From Akkermansia muciniphila (GTDB lineage: Bacteria; Verrucomicrobiota; Verrucomicrobiia; Verrucomicrobiales; V1-33): DNA of 5,969 nt. Numbering within the stretch: position 1 is the stretch's first letter; each line of letters starts with the position of its first letter. A program made the position numbers and the translations under genes. This document shows, piece by piece, positions 5,842 through 5,969 of the stretch. The stretch lies in NCBI GenBank assembly GCA_943331195.2, contig CALQKQ020000246.1:1-5969 (forward strand), written 5' to 3'. The notes below the pieces were generated by a model. The model saw only the letters and a list, made by a program, of their open reading frames with translations, did not search any database and was not told the origin of the DNA.

Positions 5842-5969
5842 TTAAGCCTGAACGGTGTAGGTTTGGAGGCGGCCCCAGGCGGGCCATTTTCCGTCCTTGG
5901 GTTGGGGTTGGCCGGTGGAGCCGGCGAGGAGGAGGGATTGGCCGTCGGGGGAGAAGCGGGCTTGGGTGA
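5842..5969 (-). CDS. C-terminal end of a beta-propeller (WD40/PD40-like) protein, partial
   Basis: Only the last 41 codons and a TAA (5842-5844) lie in the window; the gene enters from the right edge. The visible part begins with ARFSPDGQSLLLAGSTG, the typical strand-turn-strand of a WD40 or TolB/PD40 propeller blade (FSPDGxxLLxAG). It ends in a Trp-containing stretch, WPAWGRLQTYTVQA, likely the closing strand. The frame keeps the C-rich third positions of the other genes, whereas the alternative frame starting at 5887 does not resemble any protein. The subfamily and function cannot be told from this fragment. Confidence 0.72.
   Translation of the reverse strand, partial: TQARFSPDGQSLLLAGSTGQPQPKDGKWPAWGRLQTYTVQA

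Noticed and set aside
5702..5887. Minus-strand open frame of 61 codons between the lipoprotein and the right-hand gene
   Set aside because: Starts inside the partial propeller gene in another frame, runs through the AT-richer intergenic region and has no recognisable features.

Overview
The window looks like ordinary chromosomal DNA from a very GC-rich, Gram-negative, free-living bacterium. Its genes strongly prefer C in the third codon position, carry no Shine-Dalgarno sequences, and include an exported glycine-zipper lipoprotein. Gene content and style fit Verrucomicrobiota (Opitutae-like) best, but this is inference without a database search. Every real gene lies on the minus strand. The many long open frames on the plus strand, and in other minus frames, are shadows of this skewed composition.

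Layout, in order of minus-strand transcription (right to left). (1) 5842-5969: the last 41 codons of a beta-propeller (WD40/PD40-type) protein whose body lies beyond the right edge. (2) 5644-5841: an intergenic leader with two palindromes and a weak promoter candidate. (3) 5353-5643: a 96-residue glycine-zipper lipoprotein followed by a strong intrinsic terminator at 5293-5323. (4) 257-5206: five tightly packed genes that look like one transcription unit: a DUF4126 membrane protein with an unexplained C-terminal part, purE, purK (sharing an ATGA stop/start with purE), an ArgE-type M20 deacylase and an exported SMP-30/gluconolactonase-like protein. The gaps are 15, -4, 29 and 14 bases. (5) 1-256: a gene-free stretch with three imperfect tandem hairpin-forming repeats at the left edge, a nested inverted-repeat region and a perfect 13-bp tandem duplication.

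How they work together: PurK and PurE catalyse consecutive steps of de novo purine synthesis (AIR to N5-CAIR to CAIR) and are clearly functional partners. The ArgE-type hydrolase would act in the cytoplasm on an N-acyl amino acid, possibly in arginine synthesis. The SMP-30-like protein would act outside the cytoplasm. The membrane protein heads the unit and has no known role. The link between these and purine synthesis is not evident from sequence; they may simply share a housekeeping transcript. I see no CRISPR array, transposase, phage gene, tRNA or rRNA. I do not see a convincing new biological system here. The most notable points are the absence of Shine-Dalgarno sequences in front of all six visible start codons, the unassigned C-terminal region of the DUF4126 protein and the repeats at the left edge.
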